Below are positions 45,965-59,645 of a stretch of 64,000 nucleotides of DNA, piece by piece. The notes under the pieces are model-generated. The model did no database searches and was not told the DNA's origin. It saw nothing but the letters and a program-made list of their open reading frames with translations. The first letter of the stretch is position 1, and every line of letters begins with the position of its first letter. This DNA is from Adiantum capillus-veneris (Eukaryota; Streptophyta; Polypodiopsida; Polypodiales; Pteridaceae): positions 11,142,478 through 11,206,477 of the forward strand of contig CM043961.1 in assembly GCA_014529385.2 (NCBI GenBank). The letters are read 5' to 3'. The translations under genes and the position numbers were made by a program.

Positions 45965-45982
45965 TCCCCGACAGCGACGCCA
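45965..45982 (-). other. Gypsy primer-binding site (tRNA-Asp-like)
   Basis: On the minus strand TGGCGTCGCTGTCGGGGA, one base from the LTR end. It matches the TGGCGCCGTTGCCGGGGA primer site known from Athila/Tat-type plant gypsy elements at 15 of 18 positions. Confidence 0.85.
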
Positions 45983-45983
45983 A

Positions 45984-46907
45984 TGTTGGCAGATACGCCG
46001 CGACAGACGTCAACACAGCGAGAACTCACCTAACAAGATTTGTCAGCTAAGGACGAAGCTCGATCCACAGGCGCGTGGAAGCAAGCATAGGGTGTCAATC
46101 TACACTCGACCGACTCTCGACTAATTTCTACAGAGGTCTCTACCCAATGTCTAAGCTACAGCCTTCAGGAGTGCATAAGAAGAGGTTCCCTACAACGCTT
46201 TCTAGAGCCAAATACCTATTAAACGGTCTCGAAACGCCATAGAACTTGAAGAAGACCCTACTAACACCAATAGGTCGCTCTCCCTAAGGTCTATGAACCA
46301 AAATCCCAACCCTAAACACCTAGTGCAAAATCACGTAGGATGTCTGGCCGGAAACTGCAGGTCGTCGTTTCCAAAAACTAAAGTACCTAATGTGTAGCCC
46401 TACTCAATGCGAACGCGTGGATATACTGCAATGCAAAAACGGACAACGTATGCTCACTGAATCACTAGATGAAGCTCGTAGGTCGAGCTCGCAAAACCGG
46501 ACCGTACGCGCACAATGTAGGTATTGGCACGTAGTTCTCATCGGGGGCAACACGCTGCACTTCTCCGTACTCAATTCCGACCACCGGTGCGCGCGTAGCG
46601 TCAAGATGAAGCTCTCACTCTCTCTCGTACACAGTACGCTCACTCACAAACTTAACTTTTTAAAAATGACAAAAGGTTTTTTCATTAAGGTCAAAAGTGG
46701 TATAAATACCTTACAATCTCAAACCCTAATGTTCCAATTTAACCATCCACTCAATCTAAATGTCAAAATTGGGATACAATCTGGAAACTTCTGTAAGCCC
46801 CAATATTTACAAAGGTGAAATGTCGGGTTTTCTCAATAAATGAATAATTACAAAAAATAATAATTCGCGAGCAGTCGTTTTCCGTAGGGTGTGTCCAGCT
46901 TCTAACA
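45984..46907 (-). repeat. Gypsy 5' LTR (924 bp)
   Basis: On the minus strand it starts TGTTAGAAGCTGGACAC and ends ATCTGCCAACA, i.e. TG...CA, next to the primer site. The outer flank ATATA (46908-46912) is the likely 5-bp target site, but its partner is missing because the 3' end is lost. An open frame of 142 codons on the plus strand inside the LTR is not supported as a gene. Confidence 0.8.
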
Positions 46908-47970
46908 ATATACATTTGTGTGGAAAAAACTAGAGAGAGAGAGAGAGAGAGAGATAAACCATCTGTGTCACCATACTTATGGCATGCTGAATAGTGATAA
47001 GATGTAACTTAAGGTATGTTGTAAAAACTTTTTGTAAGCCCTTTAATGAGGCTTTTCCAACTCTCAAATAACCAAAACATACTTACCTTGTCATGTCAGT
47101 ATCAAGAGAACCCATGTATGGGTCCTTATCCATTTTTGTGGAAAACTTGTTCTTACATGAACCAAATCTCAAAAGACCACTTTATTTTGATAGCAAATAA
47201 CTAATATTCTGACCAAAGCCCATTTGTAGAGGGATTTAACTAAGCCAAGAGGATGTTTTTATTAGCTATTTTATGTACAAATGAGTGAGCAGAAAGTCAA
47301 ACCTTCTTGCCATGTTATGGACAGCAAGCAAAGCATCCAAACCAGCAGTAGCTAGAGTCTAAATACCATATTGCCATGCTACATGGTAATCACACAGTGT
47401 AAAAATTCAAGATAAGACTCGCACACAGAGCCTCACAAAGACAGCCATGCTTCAAAGATAGAAGGAAGCTGGACTACAGGTTTCTGAACAGCAAAACAGA
47501 GCATCCATCATTAGGTAATACCAAGCAAAGCATCCAAACTAGCAACAGCAGCTAGAGTCTAAATACCATATTGCCATGCTACTTGGTAATCACAGCATTA
47601 TACACAGTGTAAAAATTCAAGCTAAGATTGCACACAAAGCCTCACAAAGACAGCCAAACATTGTAATGCTATGTCCCAAATATGCACATTTCAGAAACAA
47701 AGAACCAGAGGTAAAGGTTTATAAGAACCTTTGAAGTAGGCGGTGGAGCAGAAGGTGTAGAAAGAACAATCGACATCTGTGCAAAAGCTTAGAACTAAGT
47801 GAGTGTAAGCACTCACCTTTATAATGCCGTCTGTGCAGCTATCCATTTGGCCTCGAGCGTAACCGTCCATGGAGAATCTTGCCTCATAGCGGCGCCAGGG
47901 TGTTTACCCATTTTTGAGTATGGCTGCATCTGCAGCAACGACGTGGATGGGTCCATCCATAAAGCCCTAG
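46908..47970 (+). repeat. Dispersed repeat P, right copy
   Basis: About 95% or more identical to 22998-24185 (shared strings include TTATGGCATGCTGAATAGTG, CCATGTATGGGTCCTTATCC, GGCGCCAGGGTGTTTACCC). Its AG tract is much shorter (46931-46953) than the 78 bp of the left copy, and there are small indels. After 47970 the two copies diverge abruptly because the left copy is cut by the gypsy junction. Confidence 0.8.
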
Positions 47971-48135
47971 AACACAAGCCATATAATGTGCCGAATCGGC
48001 ATAACACTGAGCCACAAAGTAGCATGTGCTACTTAGTTAGGTTAGGTGAAAGAGGGAGAGAGAGAAAGAAAAAGAGAAGAAGGGTGTTCCCACATACCAA
48101 TGAAGAGAGATTTATTCTCTGTTTTGCAAGAGAAT

Positions 48136-48138
<3 letters not shown>

Positions 48139-48214
<76 letters not shown>
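48139..48214 (+). repeat. (TG)38 microsatellite
   Basis: Uninterrupted TG dinucleotides immediately 3' (minus-strand sense) of the PLE terminal inverted segment. Confidence 0.97.
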
Positions 48215-48216
<2 letters not shown>

Positions 48217-48315
48217 CCGCCCTATCCCAGGCGCCATACACAATGGGTCGGCAGTAGGCCCATTGTGTATGGGCCTACTACCTAATTAAAGAAATGAGAT
48301 TAGTGCACTTAATTC
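48215..48315 (-). other. PLE 3' untranslated region with inverted repeat
   Basis: On the minus strand GGCCCATACACAATGGGCC is followed by CCCATTGTGTATGG, a hairpin conserved in the truncated copy at 22365. The hairpin sits just after the stop codon and before the (TG)n tract. Confidence 0.55.
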
Positions 48316-50830
48316 TTAAGCCTTAGTGATAGCATTAATCAGGTCATTTCTCTTGAAGCCATTGAGGCAGAATTTTTTAATGAGATGATTGATGTCTTCC
48401 AATGCCGAGAAGCGGTTAGAAGAAGAGTATAAGATCGTATAAAGTAGACTAATACATGTTTTTAGTGTTGTTTTATGAGGTTGATTACTAATCTTTTCGA
48501 CAAATTCTATAAAAGAGGTTTTAAGATTGTCCCTTTTCTAGATGAGACAAAAATCAAAGTTACCACTATAGGGACTGTGTAGCAGAATTAATAAGTTAAG
48601 GAATTGTATATAAGTGGAAAAAAAACCCCAAGACATATCAAAACCATTACCATAAGTTGGCTTGATTTTAAGGCAGTCCGGGTAAATTTGACTGATCTCG
48701 TTAAAGAAGGTTCTGTGATTGAGGCTACGGATATTATCCATGTAACTATAGGTATGATTAAACAGAGAAAGTTTATGACTAGTATTTGTCTTCTTCATGG
48801 TCTCAAGAAACCATTTATATTCAAAAAAGGCTAGGTATAAGTTGCACATAAGGGGTGAGCATGAAAAGCCCATTGGAATACCAAGGCTTTGGTTAAAGCA
48901 ATGGCTACCAAAGTTTACTATCAAGCAGCCATGAAATCATGGTATTAAGTTTATTCTCGTCAAATGGGAAGAATGTGATGAGTTTGATTTTTTAATCCGT
49001 CTAGATTTATTGGTGAGAGAAATGTGGGAAAGTCCTCTTAGCCGTGCGTGGGAATTTTAATCTTTTTTTAAAACATTTTTCAATCTTGTAGCCCCATTAA
49101 GAGGATTGTTTTCATAACATTGAGTAATGTCAGCAGAGAAAAGATGAAAGGTATGATTGAGGAGGTTAAGAATAACCTCTGTAAAGTTTTGAACCGACCC
49201 AAAGGGATTGTAATGGATTTTGAGAAAATCTAAACATATCTTTTGCTTTGATACACAGACAACTTCAAACTTGGCTAATACAAGGTCAATGCATAAAGTA
49301 ATGTTCTTAGTAATATCAATAAAGTTTCCTTTTGAGTCATCTGAAACTTGTGTTTGTGATGTTTATAGATAGGAAATAATACAAGTAATTTGACAGTCTC
49401 AAGAGAATACCCAAGATCACTACATTGTTAATTGGTAACCTCACTAGGAGATAAGTAAAGTAAACTCACCCCCAGATAGTCGTAAAGTGAGCAGCTCTCC
49501 ATGTAAGGTTTTTGCATATAAGAGTAGGGCAATTGGCGGCTTTATCAAGACCAACAATAAACCAACTTTGTGCAAGTTTTTGAAATTTTAAGCTGAGGTC
49601 GGGAGGTCATGTGTGATCTGTGTGTTATTAGTAGATAACCAATTATGTGGAAAAAGAGTTACTTTTTGCAAAATACTTTGTTGAACCAATTTGGTTAAGT
49701 CCAGTAGGACTGTCTTCTCCAGTCAAAGAGTTTTGACTAACTCAGTCAAACAGCTAAGTAAAGTTGAGAGGGCAAGGTAAGGGTTTTTTGGAAAAGTTGG
49801 AATGTAATTTAGTCCTTTAGCAATGATTTTTTGGATTGTAGGATGACTAATCACTTTAAGATCACAAGTGCAGGCATGCCTAAATCACCAAAGTCTTTAC
49901 AAAAAGTATCAAACTTTTCACAAGAACAATCAGGGACAGTAATGTGGCATAAAAAGTCATTGTTGTAGACTAAACTTTTAACAGGTTGATGATATGTCCA
50001 GTCAATTAAGACCTTATCTGACATCTTATGGTTACCAAAAAGTATATCAAAACACTCAAGAAAGATAGACTTGGGTGAAAACCAATCCAAGAGTTCATTC
50101 TGGTACAAATAGTGTATATAGATAAGCTTTGCCGTAGAAGTCTTTTTTGAGAGACTCTTCCTTCCATTAAAAGGGGCCTTAATGAGCTGCTCGTTGTCTA
50201 GGAATTTTTCACCTTCAAGAAATTTGAGTCTGGAATCCTGCATAGTGGAAGCAGGGAGGTTTACCAGATATACCCATATCTCAAGTAGGATAGGTGCCAA
50301 AAAAGTTTTGCTAGGAAGGACCCAAAGCTGATGGTCAACTCCAAAAGAATCTACCTCAATTTGTTTGACTGGAAGAAAGGGGAAGACTTTGGAGACTTTA
50401 GGAATTATTTCTCACTGAGGGAATAAAGGTTGCTTTGAAATTCTTTGTTAGCTTCTAAAGTAGCATTGTCTCTACTAAAGATTCCGCCAGGTCGTGGGAT
50501 AATAGGAGTAGGAGGGGTACTAATAAAGACAAGATTGAGGTTCCATAATTTCTTAAGAAAATCGGACAGCTCTGCACCAGAGGAAGAAAACTGAGTCAAC
50601 TCTTGATTGTATTGTATGGCAACTACAGGTAATTGGGCAATGTATTGGGAAATCATAGCTACACCATCATTACCATCTTTGTCTAAAGTAGATAAAACTT
50701 TGGACTAGTTATTAAAAGAGAGCATGTGCAAAATAAAATACTTCTTGTTAAAAGCAAGGGTTGATCCATAGACAAGTTGTGATGCTTCCAAGCTACTTAT
50801 ACATTGCTAGACAACACAGAAAGAGGTTTG
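48316..50830 (-). pseudogene. Penelope-like element reverse transcriptase remnant
   Basis: Minus-strand reading from about 50830 gives SLEASQLVYGSTLAFNKKYF, then YRQ/YHQPVKSLVYNNDFLCH and VPDCSCEKFD (49905-50000), then TCDLKVISHPTIQKIIAKGL (49800-49860). The hallmark block IVGLDKAANCPTLICK is at 49505-49560. The RT palm SLGIPMGFSCSPLMCNLYLA lies at 48825-48885, and YMDN at 48733-48744 replaces the catalytic YxDD. The C-terminal part ends SALEDINHLIKKF...NAITKA at 48316. These blocks in this order, with 'DKAAN' and 'GIPMG..C.PL', are those of Penelope-like RTs, not of LTR or LINE RTs. Stops, frameshifts and D-to-N at the active site show it is dead. No GIY-YIG endonuclease is seen at either end. 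Confidence 0.75.
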
Positions 50831-51342
50831 GAAGTTAACTCTAGATCTTATAAGAGGGAAATGGCTTGTAACAAACGTTTTGACAATCACGAGCTAGAAG
50901 GAGACTATTTAGGGTAAGAGATTACAAAGCTTTTGGCCTTTTGGGAAAGAAGGGTTCTAGATCTAGGGGCATGGGTTTTTTAGAGAAATGATTTTTTAGG
51001 TAATGACTAATTTGTTCTATAATCCTTGCATGTTTCTACGGGTCATGGATGACTCTCCTGCGAGCAGTCATTTTACATTGAGTGTGTACCTAAAAGATTA
51101 TATGCAATGGAGGTTAGAAAAGGTGGATCGCCCTACAACCCTAAAATTTGCAAAGTCAAACGACTACGATACTCATGAGCAGGAATCGTGAACTATAGTC
51201 TAAGAGGGACCACGTAACACCAGCCAACCTAAACAGGAATTATAAATAGTGGGTCCAACATATCCCTATAGTTCAACAATCTCTAAAGCCAGCGTTCCGG
51301 TTCTCCAAGAAAACTAGGAGAGCCTTGTGTGTACGATGTGTG
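50831..51342. other. Anonymous region upstream of the PLE remnant
   Basis: No recognisable domain. A plus-strand 62-codon frame at 51003-51191 has no support. It may hold the lost N-terminus of the PLE. Confidence 0.3.
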
Positions 51343-53891
51343 TGTTGCTTTTTTAAATTAATGCATATACACAAGAGAACATAATAGTTCAAATGACTGC
51401 TCGCTTAGACAAGTGACAAGGGTAGCACAAGAACAACTTAGCCTTTGAATTATTTTTCTACATAGATATAAGAATGAGGTCTTATTCTAATGGTTTTGTA
51501 CATGGGGTAGTCAGTATTGATTGTCCTATAATGTGACAAGAGTCGAGACGAATAGCATCCAAGGCCAAAAAGATTCCAAGAAAAGATAGAGTCCTCACCT
51601 GCATCCATTCAAACAAGACAACATATAAGTTAACCTAGAGTGCATTTTACAACTATCAATGGACTTTCTCAGTTGTTATCCATGTCCATCTTACAACCTT
51701 TTTAACTTAAAAACCAACTGTCCAAAGTAGTTTTTTGCTTTTTTCCAAGTATAAGGTGTGTATTATTTTTGTCCCTTTTTATATTCCTTTTGAACTTGTA
51801 ATCAAAAAGGTCATCACTCCTTTGAGATTCAAGTGAGATATTGTGGGTTATAGATAAGGTTATTAAATACCCCATTTTTTGAGCCCTAAAATAGTTTATT
51901 TATGTAGTTTAAAATTTTGATCAAAAGTTCATTCCCCTTCTAGTCCAAGTGTATTAACCCAACTTTTATCCCAATTTAAATGTATCATTCTACTCACTCC
52001 AATAGGTATACCGCTCAAAAAATGTCTTTGATTCTTTTTTAAGGTTTTTTAAGTTGCCATGATTTCATAATGTTTTTGCATAGTCCACGCTTGTGGTCCA
52101 TTTAGAAAAAATCACTACTTCAGCCACACAAGCTACTTTAAAACAACCAGCCAGAGTAGTACCCCTACACTTTTTTTCCTAAACATCAATGCAATTCCAT
52201 AGTCTTTATGCCAAAGAATCCAATGCTTCAACTAAAGATATCAAACTATGCTATTACCACTTTTAAGTGCTTCTGGGACAAAATTTAAACGGAAGAAACC
52301 CAAACCAAAGACGGAGCCAAATTTTGCTCAATTAGTCTCGAAAAAATTTGACTAAATAACTGAGTGATAGTATTTAAGTACTCCCTATTTTTCCCAAAAA
52401 AATTGTGCAGCCGATCATCAATCAACATAAGAAAAGATTAACAAAAAGTCAAGACAATAGGCAAACACCGCGTGTTTTTTCTTTAATCTAGAAAAAAATA
52501 GAGCATGTGCAGTCCACATATAGAGTATTCCAAAAAAAATACCAACAGTTTACAAGGTGAGACGTGTGTGTGTGTTTCTTATTTTAAGAAAACCCATGTA
52601 GAGCCTGTGCTGAACACAGTAAAACACATCAAGCGCAACAATTACAAAAGATTACCCAGACAAGTGTAGCACCAATAGTATGGTACGTATCAAGCAGATC
52701 ATAAGGAGGTTTTAAGCCTAATATGAAAAAATTAAAGGTTGTAAACCCCCCCCCCGGATAGTACAGACAACAAAGCCCTTTTTCTCTATTAATTACAATA
52801 TCATTTAAATCAATCAATTGATCGAGAATATTCAAGTGGGCGAGGTGCCCATCCCCCCATTTTTTTAAACCAAAAACTATGTGATAGACCATCATTCCAT
52901 GCCAGATAGCAAGACAAGAAACACCAAAAGGTCAAGGCAGTAAGCGCCATCTGTGTGTAGGTAAGGCCTTCTTTAAGTACTTAGTAATGCCATTATGCCG
53001 ACAGATAAAACCATTAAAGCATATGCAAAGTGTTGTAGTATGTTAACACAAAACCCGAGTAACAGTTGTGAACCAGAACCAGATGAGCACCGACCTTAGA
53101 TGGTTGTTCTAGTAATTCAGTGATGCTCAACAAACAAGCGATAATGCACTCTCTCCTCTCTTTCACATACACACACCAACGCAAACAAGACTAAGTGAGG
53201 GGCCAAAGCAACCCTCACCTCTTTTTATAGCAGAGGCACATGGTTAAGGCCTGTTGTGTTGCACAGGGTGGTGAGCCCCCTCCCACAATTTGATCATTCA
53301 CATTAGGTGCATGTTTCCATGCAAAAGCATACCCATGCGGCCACCACGAATAACACAGTAGAAGCTATATGTTGAGAGAGAGAAGGAAAGGGGAGGAGTA
53401 TGCACAATAGATCAGGGTTGCCTGCATATGATAGATAGGGGTTATGCACAAGGGAAGAGAGAGAGGGGTGGCAGCAAGGTTGTGAATGCCCCTCGTGAGA
53501 ATAAGCTGGAGTCAGAACATATTTATGCCACATTTGGAGAGTTACAATTACCACGCTCCCAACAAGGGTGTCCTCCTATGAGGGCCATAGGAGATAAGTA
53601 GTATATGAAAAGCCACCAGGTGTGGAGCCCCCCGCAAGAGAGAGATACACTAGTCACCCAAGGGGGAAAACCCCTTCTATTTTAAGTGGTCATGAGGGTT
53701 TAGGATTAAAAAATTTTCTCAAGGTAATCATTGTTGATAGAAACATGCTTCAAAGAAAAATTGTTGTGAGTATAAGCGTGCCCATATTAGTAGCTATAAC
53801 ATGAACTTGGTAAAGGGAAACCCTAAGCTATCAGAGACAGTGTTTTTGAGTGAGAGAGTGTGAGGGTGGGTTTAATGGCCAATAGAAAAAC

Positions 53892-55330
<1,439 letters not shown>

Positions 55331-55345
55331 TTTTTTCTATGAATG

Positions 55346-56670
55346 GTTCAAATAATCGGAGAGAACCCGAGTGACAACAATGGAGAACAAAAATTTATGC
55401 CTACAATTGAGAGGTAAAATTTTCATAATATATCTCTTTAAGACAATGAAGAAAGCTATGACATAGTTCCCTATTTTATGTTGAGTGTCTTGAAAGCGAC
55501 TAATGAGAACTTTGAGTTTGAGAGCAAAGAAATTGGGACAACCAGCTATGTCATGGATCATGCTACAAAATCACAAGCCATGGGAGCAAATCAACATCAT
55601 GGAAAGGTCATTCTCGATGGCCTTGACGAACCAACAACAGTTGTTCTGAAGAAACTGACTCCAAGTAATGCAAAACTAAAAGCGCATGAAGAAGCAATGT
55701 TTCCTAACTCCACATAAAATGTTCAACAAACTCAAGACCAACAGAAGAAAAAATAAAATGCAAAAGATCAAATATTTTCTTCTTTGATCAAATTCAGCTT
55801 ATGTGGAAAGATAGGACTCAAAGGCATATGTTCAATTGTAACAAATCTTGTGTTACAAAGAATTTAATGTCTTATAGCACTTGGATAATCATGGAAAAGC
55901 CACCAATCAAAGAGTTGAAAGAAACAGTGTACACAAGTTTGGACCACCAATTCGTAGCTTTGGCGTAGTAGAAGCCATAACCAAGTTGAATTTTGGGGAG
56001 TTTAATAACACATTCTATGTAATAGACTCTAATCACATCAAAGAGAGTTTAGTCCTAGCGGAAACTTGGATGAACAGCTTCTTTGGACAACAAAAAAGAG
56101 TGTCAACAAGAACAACAATGATACTCTCAAAAGCATCATAAGCCCAGGCACAAAGGTAAAGTTAAGTCAAACATTGAAGCATGTCAACCTTGCAAGTCAA
56201 TTTTACCTTCAACATGTCTCCATCGAACCTCATACAAAGCCTCTCCATCAAAAATCAAACCATCAACAATGCAATAGAAATCCACGCAAAGAGTATTTCA
56301 ACTAAAATTCCATCGCAACAAAGTCTCCGAAGAAAGCCAAGTTGAAATTCTACCAGACTGCCCAACAAAGTCAAGTGAAGGTACAAATGATTCGAGAAGC
56401 CAAGCTACTTGATGCACAAGGATTCTATGAGGGTAATTCTCAAATATGGTTACCTAAAACGGTAGCTCAACCTGGAACCACTAAGAATAGTTGTGTAGCA
56501 CAAGGCTTTAATAAAAGGCAATCAACCACAACCGAGGGTACACAACCTCCAAATGGATCCCTCGTCCTCTACTACAAGAACGAGGCTTTTACAACAGCAG
56601 CAATAGCCGCATATGGATACCAAAGCCTAAGGGTTCACCAAGTCAAAGAGACCATAAGAAACTTGTAAAA
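55346..56670 (+). pseudogene. Possible further gypsy-derived coding remnant
   Basis: Frames at 55478-55717, 55881-56141 and 56342-56668 follow copy B on the plus strand. PIRSFGVVEAITKLNFGEFN with FYVIDSNHIKESLVLAETWM resembles the strand pattern after the active site of retropepsins, as if a second protease-like domain lay here too. The third frame (KFYQTAQQSQVKVQMIREAK) is unrecognised. The assignment is tentative. Confidence 0.35.
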
Positions 56671-58230
56671 TACAGTCACGCAGGGGCCAAGAACAAAGTT
56701 GGTTCTCAAACCACGGTTGGAAACTCAGTTACAGAAAACCAACCCACATCTACAACCTCTTCTCAAAAGAGATAAATCCTTGAGGGGTTCGACATGTTTC
56801 AAATGGCTTCATTAACCCATGTTGCAACCTCAAAACCTGTTATACAAAGTGCTACCAATGTAAAGCAAAAGATTCAAGAGGAGTAGAAATATTCCTGCTA
56901 ACTGGACAATATGTTGGCATCTAAGGACCAAAAACAATGGCCAAAGCCTAAATCTTAACATTTGACAATGGATTTCCAACATTGAGCAAGTCCAAGTTTC
57001 CATTAAAAATGCATGGCATAACAATGCAAGTCAGACAGTTAAGCCAGTGAATGAGCAAACCATTAGTCCCAAAGCTTCAAGTAATACCTTCTCTGGTCTA
57101 AAAGTCTTAACTATCTAGGTACTACTCAAACTAGAGAGTTGGGCATATCTACATCATGTTGCTCATGCTAGTAAAGGTGATCATAAGAGTCAAAAGTCTA
57201 TGTAATTTAAGTTTGGTGAAGGGAAGAAAAGATCAAAAGATACTCACACATTGAGCACTGTAAGATATGAGTGAAGAAGCTTCTACATCGAAAACCCTTC
57301 TTGGAAAAGTGGAAGCTATTGGGATTGCTTTTGATGTCACATCTGCTATATTTGTTCTTTGACGCACTCACCAACTCCATTCTTGCACCGCATGTTTTTC
57401 TTGAAAATTTTCTTGTATGCATTGAGAGTGTCCCATAATTGGCACTTGCATTAGACACTCTTCCGTTGTTTCTCTCACATACTCACCCTACATCAACAAG
57501 TAATCAAATGCCAAGTGATGAACTCAACTGAGAGCCTATACCAAAGGCACTTTTCTCCCACCGTGTTTTTTTTCCTTTGGTCATTCAAGTTTTTTTTTCC
57601 CAAGAGGCTTCAAAGATCTATCCGTCAAGCCCTGAACCCTTGTTTCAGAAGGAGCTGGTGTTAGGAAAGATTGTGCTCAAAGGAAGACCCAATACAATAA
57701 GCAGTGGGCCCTTGGTTATGAGAGGAGTTAAGCTAAATTAAATAAGAGCACAAAGACAATGATTTAGGGTGAGCCAATACTAATTGTAGATACAAAGAGA
57801 GATTTAGAGAAGAGTTAAGAGGAGCCAACAGTTCTGGATTATCAGAATTCCATGAATCTGATACCGTAATCGAAGGAAATCGAGCATATGCTTGAAACCC
57901 AATCAACATACACCTCAACGGCTCAACCCAAACCATAAACTTATATTGATTTGACTGTTTAACTCCAAATCTACTCCAAAAACATTCAAGCAAAGGTAAT
58001 TTTTCCTCGGAAAACCACCACAACAAAGTTGCGATGATTCAAATTGCCGACTGGCCCCCAAAAAAAAAACAGTCAGTAGATGATGGCGAGAGGTATTTCA
58101 CAAGAAAGCTTTCTCACACTCCTCTTCTTATTCCTCCGTTCCAAGCAAACACCAAGCTCTTCCAACTCATATTAGATCCCTAAAAAGACCTCAACTCCCT
58201 TCTATCACTTTTCCCAAAATAGCCAAAACG
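56671..58230. other. Anonymous region
   Basis: No supported gene; minus-strand frames of 64-97 codons lack domains. At 57547-57575, GGCACTTTTCTCCCACCGTG resembles the LTR string of the copia element (GGCACTTTTCTCCCACTGGG), so a decayed LTR fragment may lie at about 57540-57700. Confidence 0.3.
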
Positions 58231-59020
58231 TTATTGATTAAATGACAGCTCCTTGTCATCCATACATGCATCCTCCCATACTTGCCTTAAGGAGCAACCA
58301 AGGCACCATGGTTGTTCCCTCATCCTCGTAGGAAAAACCCTAACAAAGCTCCACCAACACCCACTGATGGCAACCCACCGCCAACGGTGCCGACGCAAGC
58401 ACAACCACAACCACCTCACGTGCACAACCTTGCAAGGAAAAAGATCCTACATAGCATATCCACCATAGCCAAGGGAGGGAAACTCATTCAAGGGTCTCTC
58501 CCTCTTTGTGAAACCATGAGAGTACTCCTCTTGAATGCATACTTGAATCTTCCCTGTTCAAAAATTATATATGGGATACATGGGGTGCCGTGTGCCACTT
58601 CCACATGCAACCAACACACACACACACCCCTCGCTTTTTTCGCCAACCACCAAATCAACCCAAACATACAAAAAAAAAAAAGTGATCATTTTTTGCCCAT
58701 TTTGAACCCGATCAAGGCCCAGAAACCTCCCCATCTTGAGATCTATCCTCTCGCCATTTATTTTGGCGCACACATCTTTCGATCCACCACTTGCAACCGT
58801 ATTTGTCATAAATCACATTCTAAAAAATTATCCAAATCCCCAACCGACCCTCAAGTGAAGCATTTACAACCAATCCTCAGACATGAATTGTTCCCATTGC
58901 AAAATCAATCAAGACCCTCAGACTTGAACTTTCCGACCAAAACCAGCCGTCTTTGACCAACACCACCAAACCATAGTCCGAGCAAGAAGCAAAAATAAAT
59001 TTTTTTCCCCAACTTTTAAC
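58231..59020 (+). other. Open frame of 214 codons, unrecognised
   Basis: The plus-strand frame 58312-58956 begins with a Pro/Asn/Thr-rich stretch (PTPTDGNPPPTVPTQAQPQP) and continues with mixed His/Pro/Lys-rich sequence containing an A-run (58671-58681) that would be slippage-prone. It shows no domain. It could be a decayed element protein or chance; I would not call it a gene. Confidence 0.25.
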
Positions 59021-59280
59021 TTGTGCACACAATGGTACGACTCTGGGACAACCGGTCTACCACGCGTGGATGATACGACGGTTATTCCATTTTCCTCTTC
59101 TTATTCATACAAGCAGAACCACAACGACCATACAAGCATGCTCACACACGAGAACTTTGGATGTCGTATGAACAATCCCAAGAGACCTCAAAGATCGATC
59201 CGACAAGTACTGAACTCGAGACATCTTATTCAAGAGGGAGCTAGAGGGAAGAGGAGAATAAAATTTTTGCCGTTGTAGGA

Positions 59281-59288
59281 ACATTCCA

Positions 59289-59326
<38 letters not shown>

Positions 59327-59460
59327 CAGTATTTTAAGAGAGGGAGAGATGAAATGAATTGTTATATTAATGTCTTCATAAGTCCAAAATGACCTATGAG
59401 ACCAAAAGGTTAGATCCATGTGTGACTAGTACAATGTCTGGGGGAAACATAAAAATAGAA
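59281..59460 (-). mobile_element. 3' end of a LINE with (TC)n tail, minus strand
   Basis: On the minus strand CAGACATTGTACTAG, TTTTGGTCTCATAGGTCA, GAAGACATTAATATAACA and ATTCATTTCATCTCTC match the plus-strand LINE end at 61221-61320. They are followed by TC-rich sequence and a (TC)n run (59291-59321 on the plus strand as GA). Only the last 150-180 bp are recognisable. Confidence 0.65.
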
Positions 59461-59591
59461 ATAAATGGGGGTACCTAGAGTGGATAGGTATGTATGTAAA
59501 CCTACCCTACATCCTCATCATCGCCATCATCAGCATCACATAATACTTCATCTCAAAAGATATATAATCATATGAGGGTTCATGAGGTGTA

Positions 59592-59645
<54 letters not shown>

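Larger units (their letters stand above)
24186..46907 (-). mobile_element. Very large Ty3/gypsy element (non-chromovirus type), 3' end lost
   Basis: Reading right to left: 5' LTR 45984-46907, primer site 45965-45982, leader, gag, protease, RT, RNase H, integrase, a second protease-like motif, a Lys/Gln/Asn-rich region, a palindrome-bearing non-coding region and a third coding region ending at 24186. A complete copia element (34139-39326) is nested in it, leaving about 17.5 kb of gypsy sequence. The absence of a chromodomain after integrase and the tRNA-Asp-like primer site point to the Tat/Athila side of plant Ty3/gypsy. No second LTR is found and the left junction cuts coding sequence, so the 3' end is deleted. 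Many frameshifts and stops make it inactive. Confidence 0.8.

Noticed and set aside
46390..46818. 142-codon plus-strand frame
   Set aside because: It lies inside the gypsy 5' LTR, has no domain, and runs against the element's transcription.
22998..47970. Repeat P as the LTR pair of the large gypsy element
   Set aside because: P does not show TG...CA ends at the shared borders, and a proper LTR with an adjacent tRNA-Asp-like primer site lies at 45984-46907, inside P.
57541..57700. A second copia LTR
   Set aside because: Only about 20-30 bp resemble the LTR string; there is no pair, primer site or duplication, so it is mentioned only as a possible fragment.
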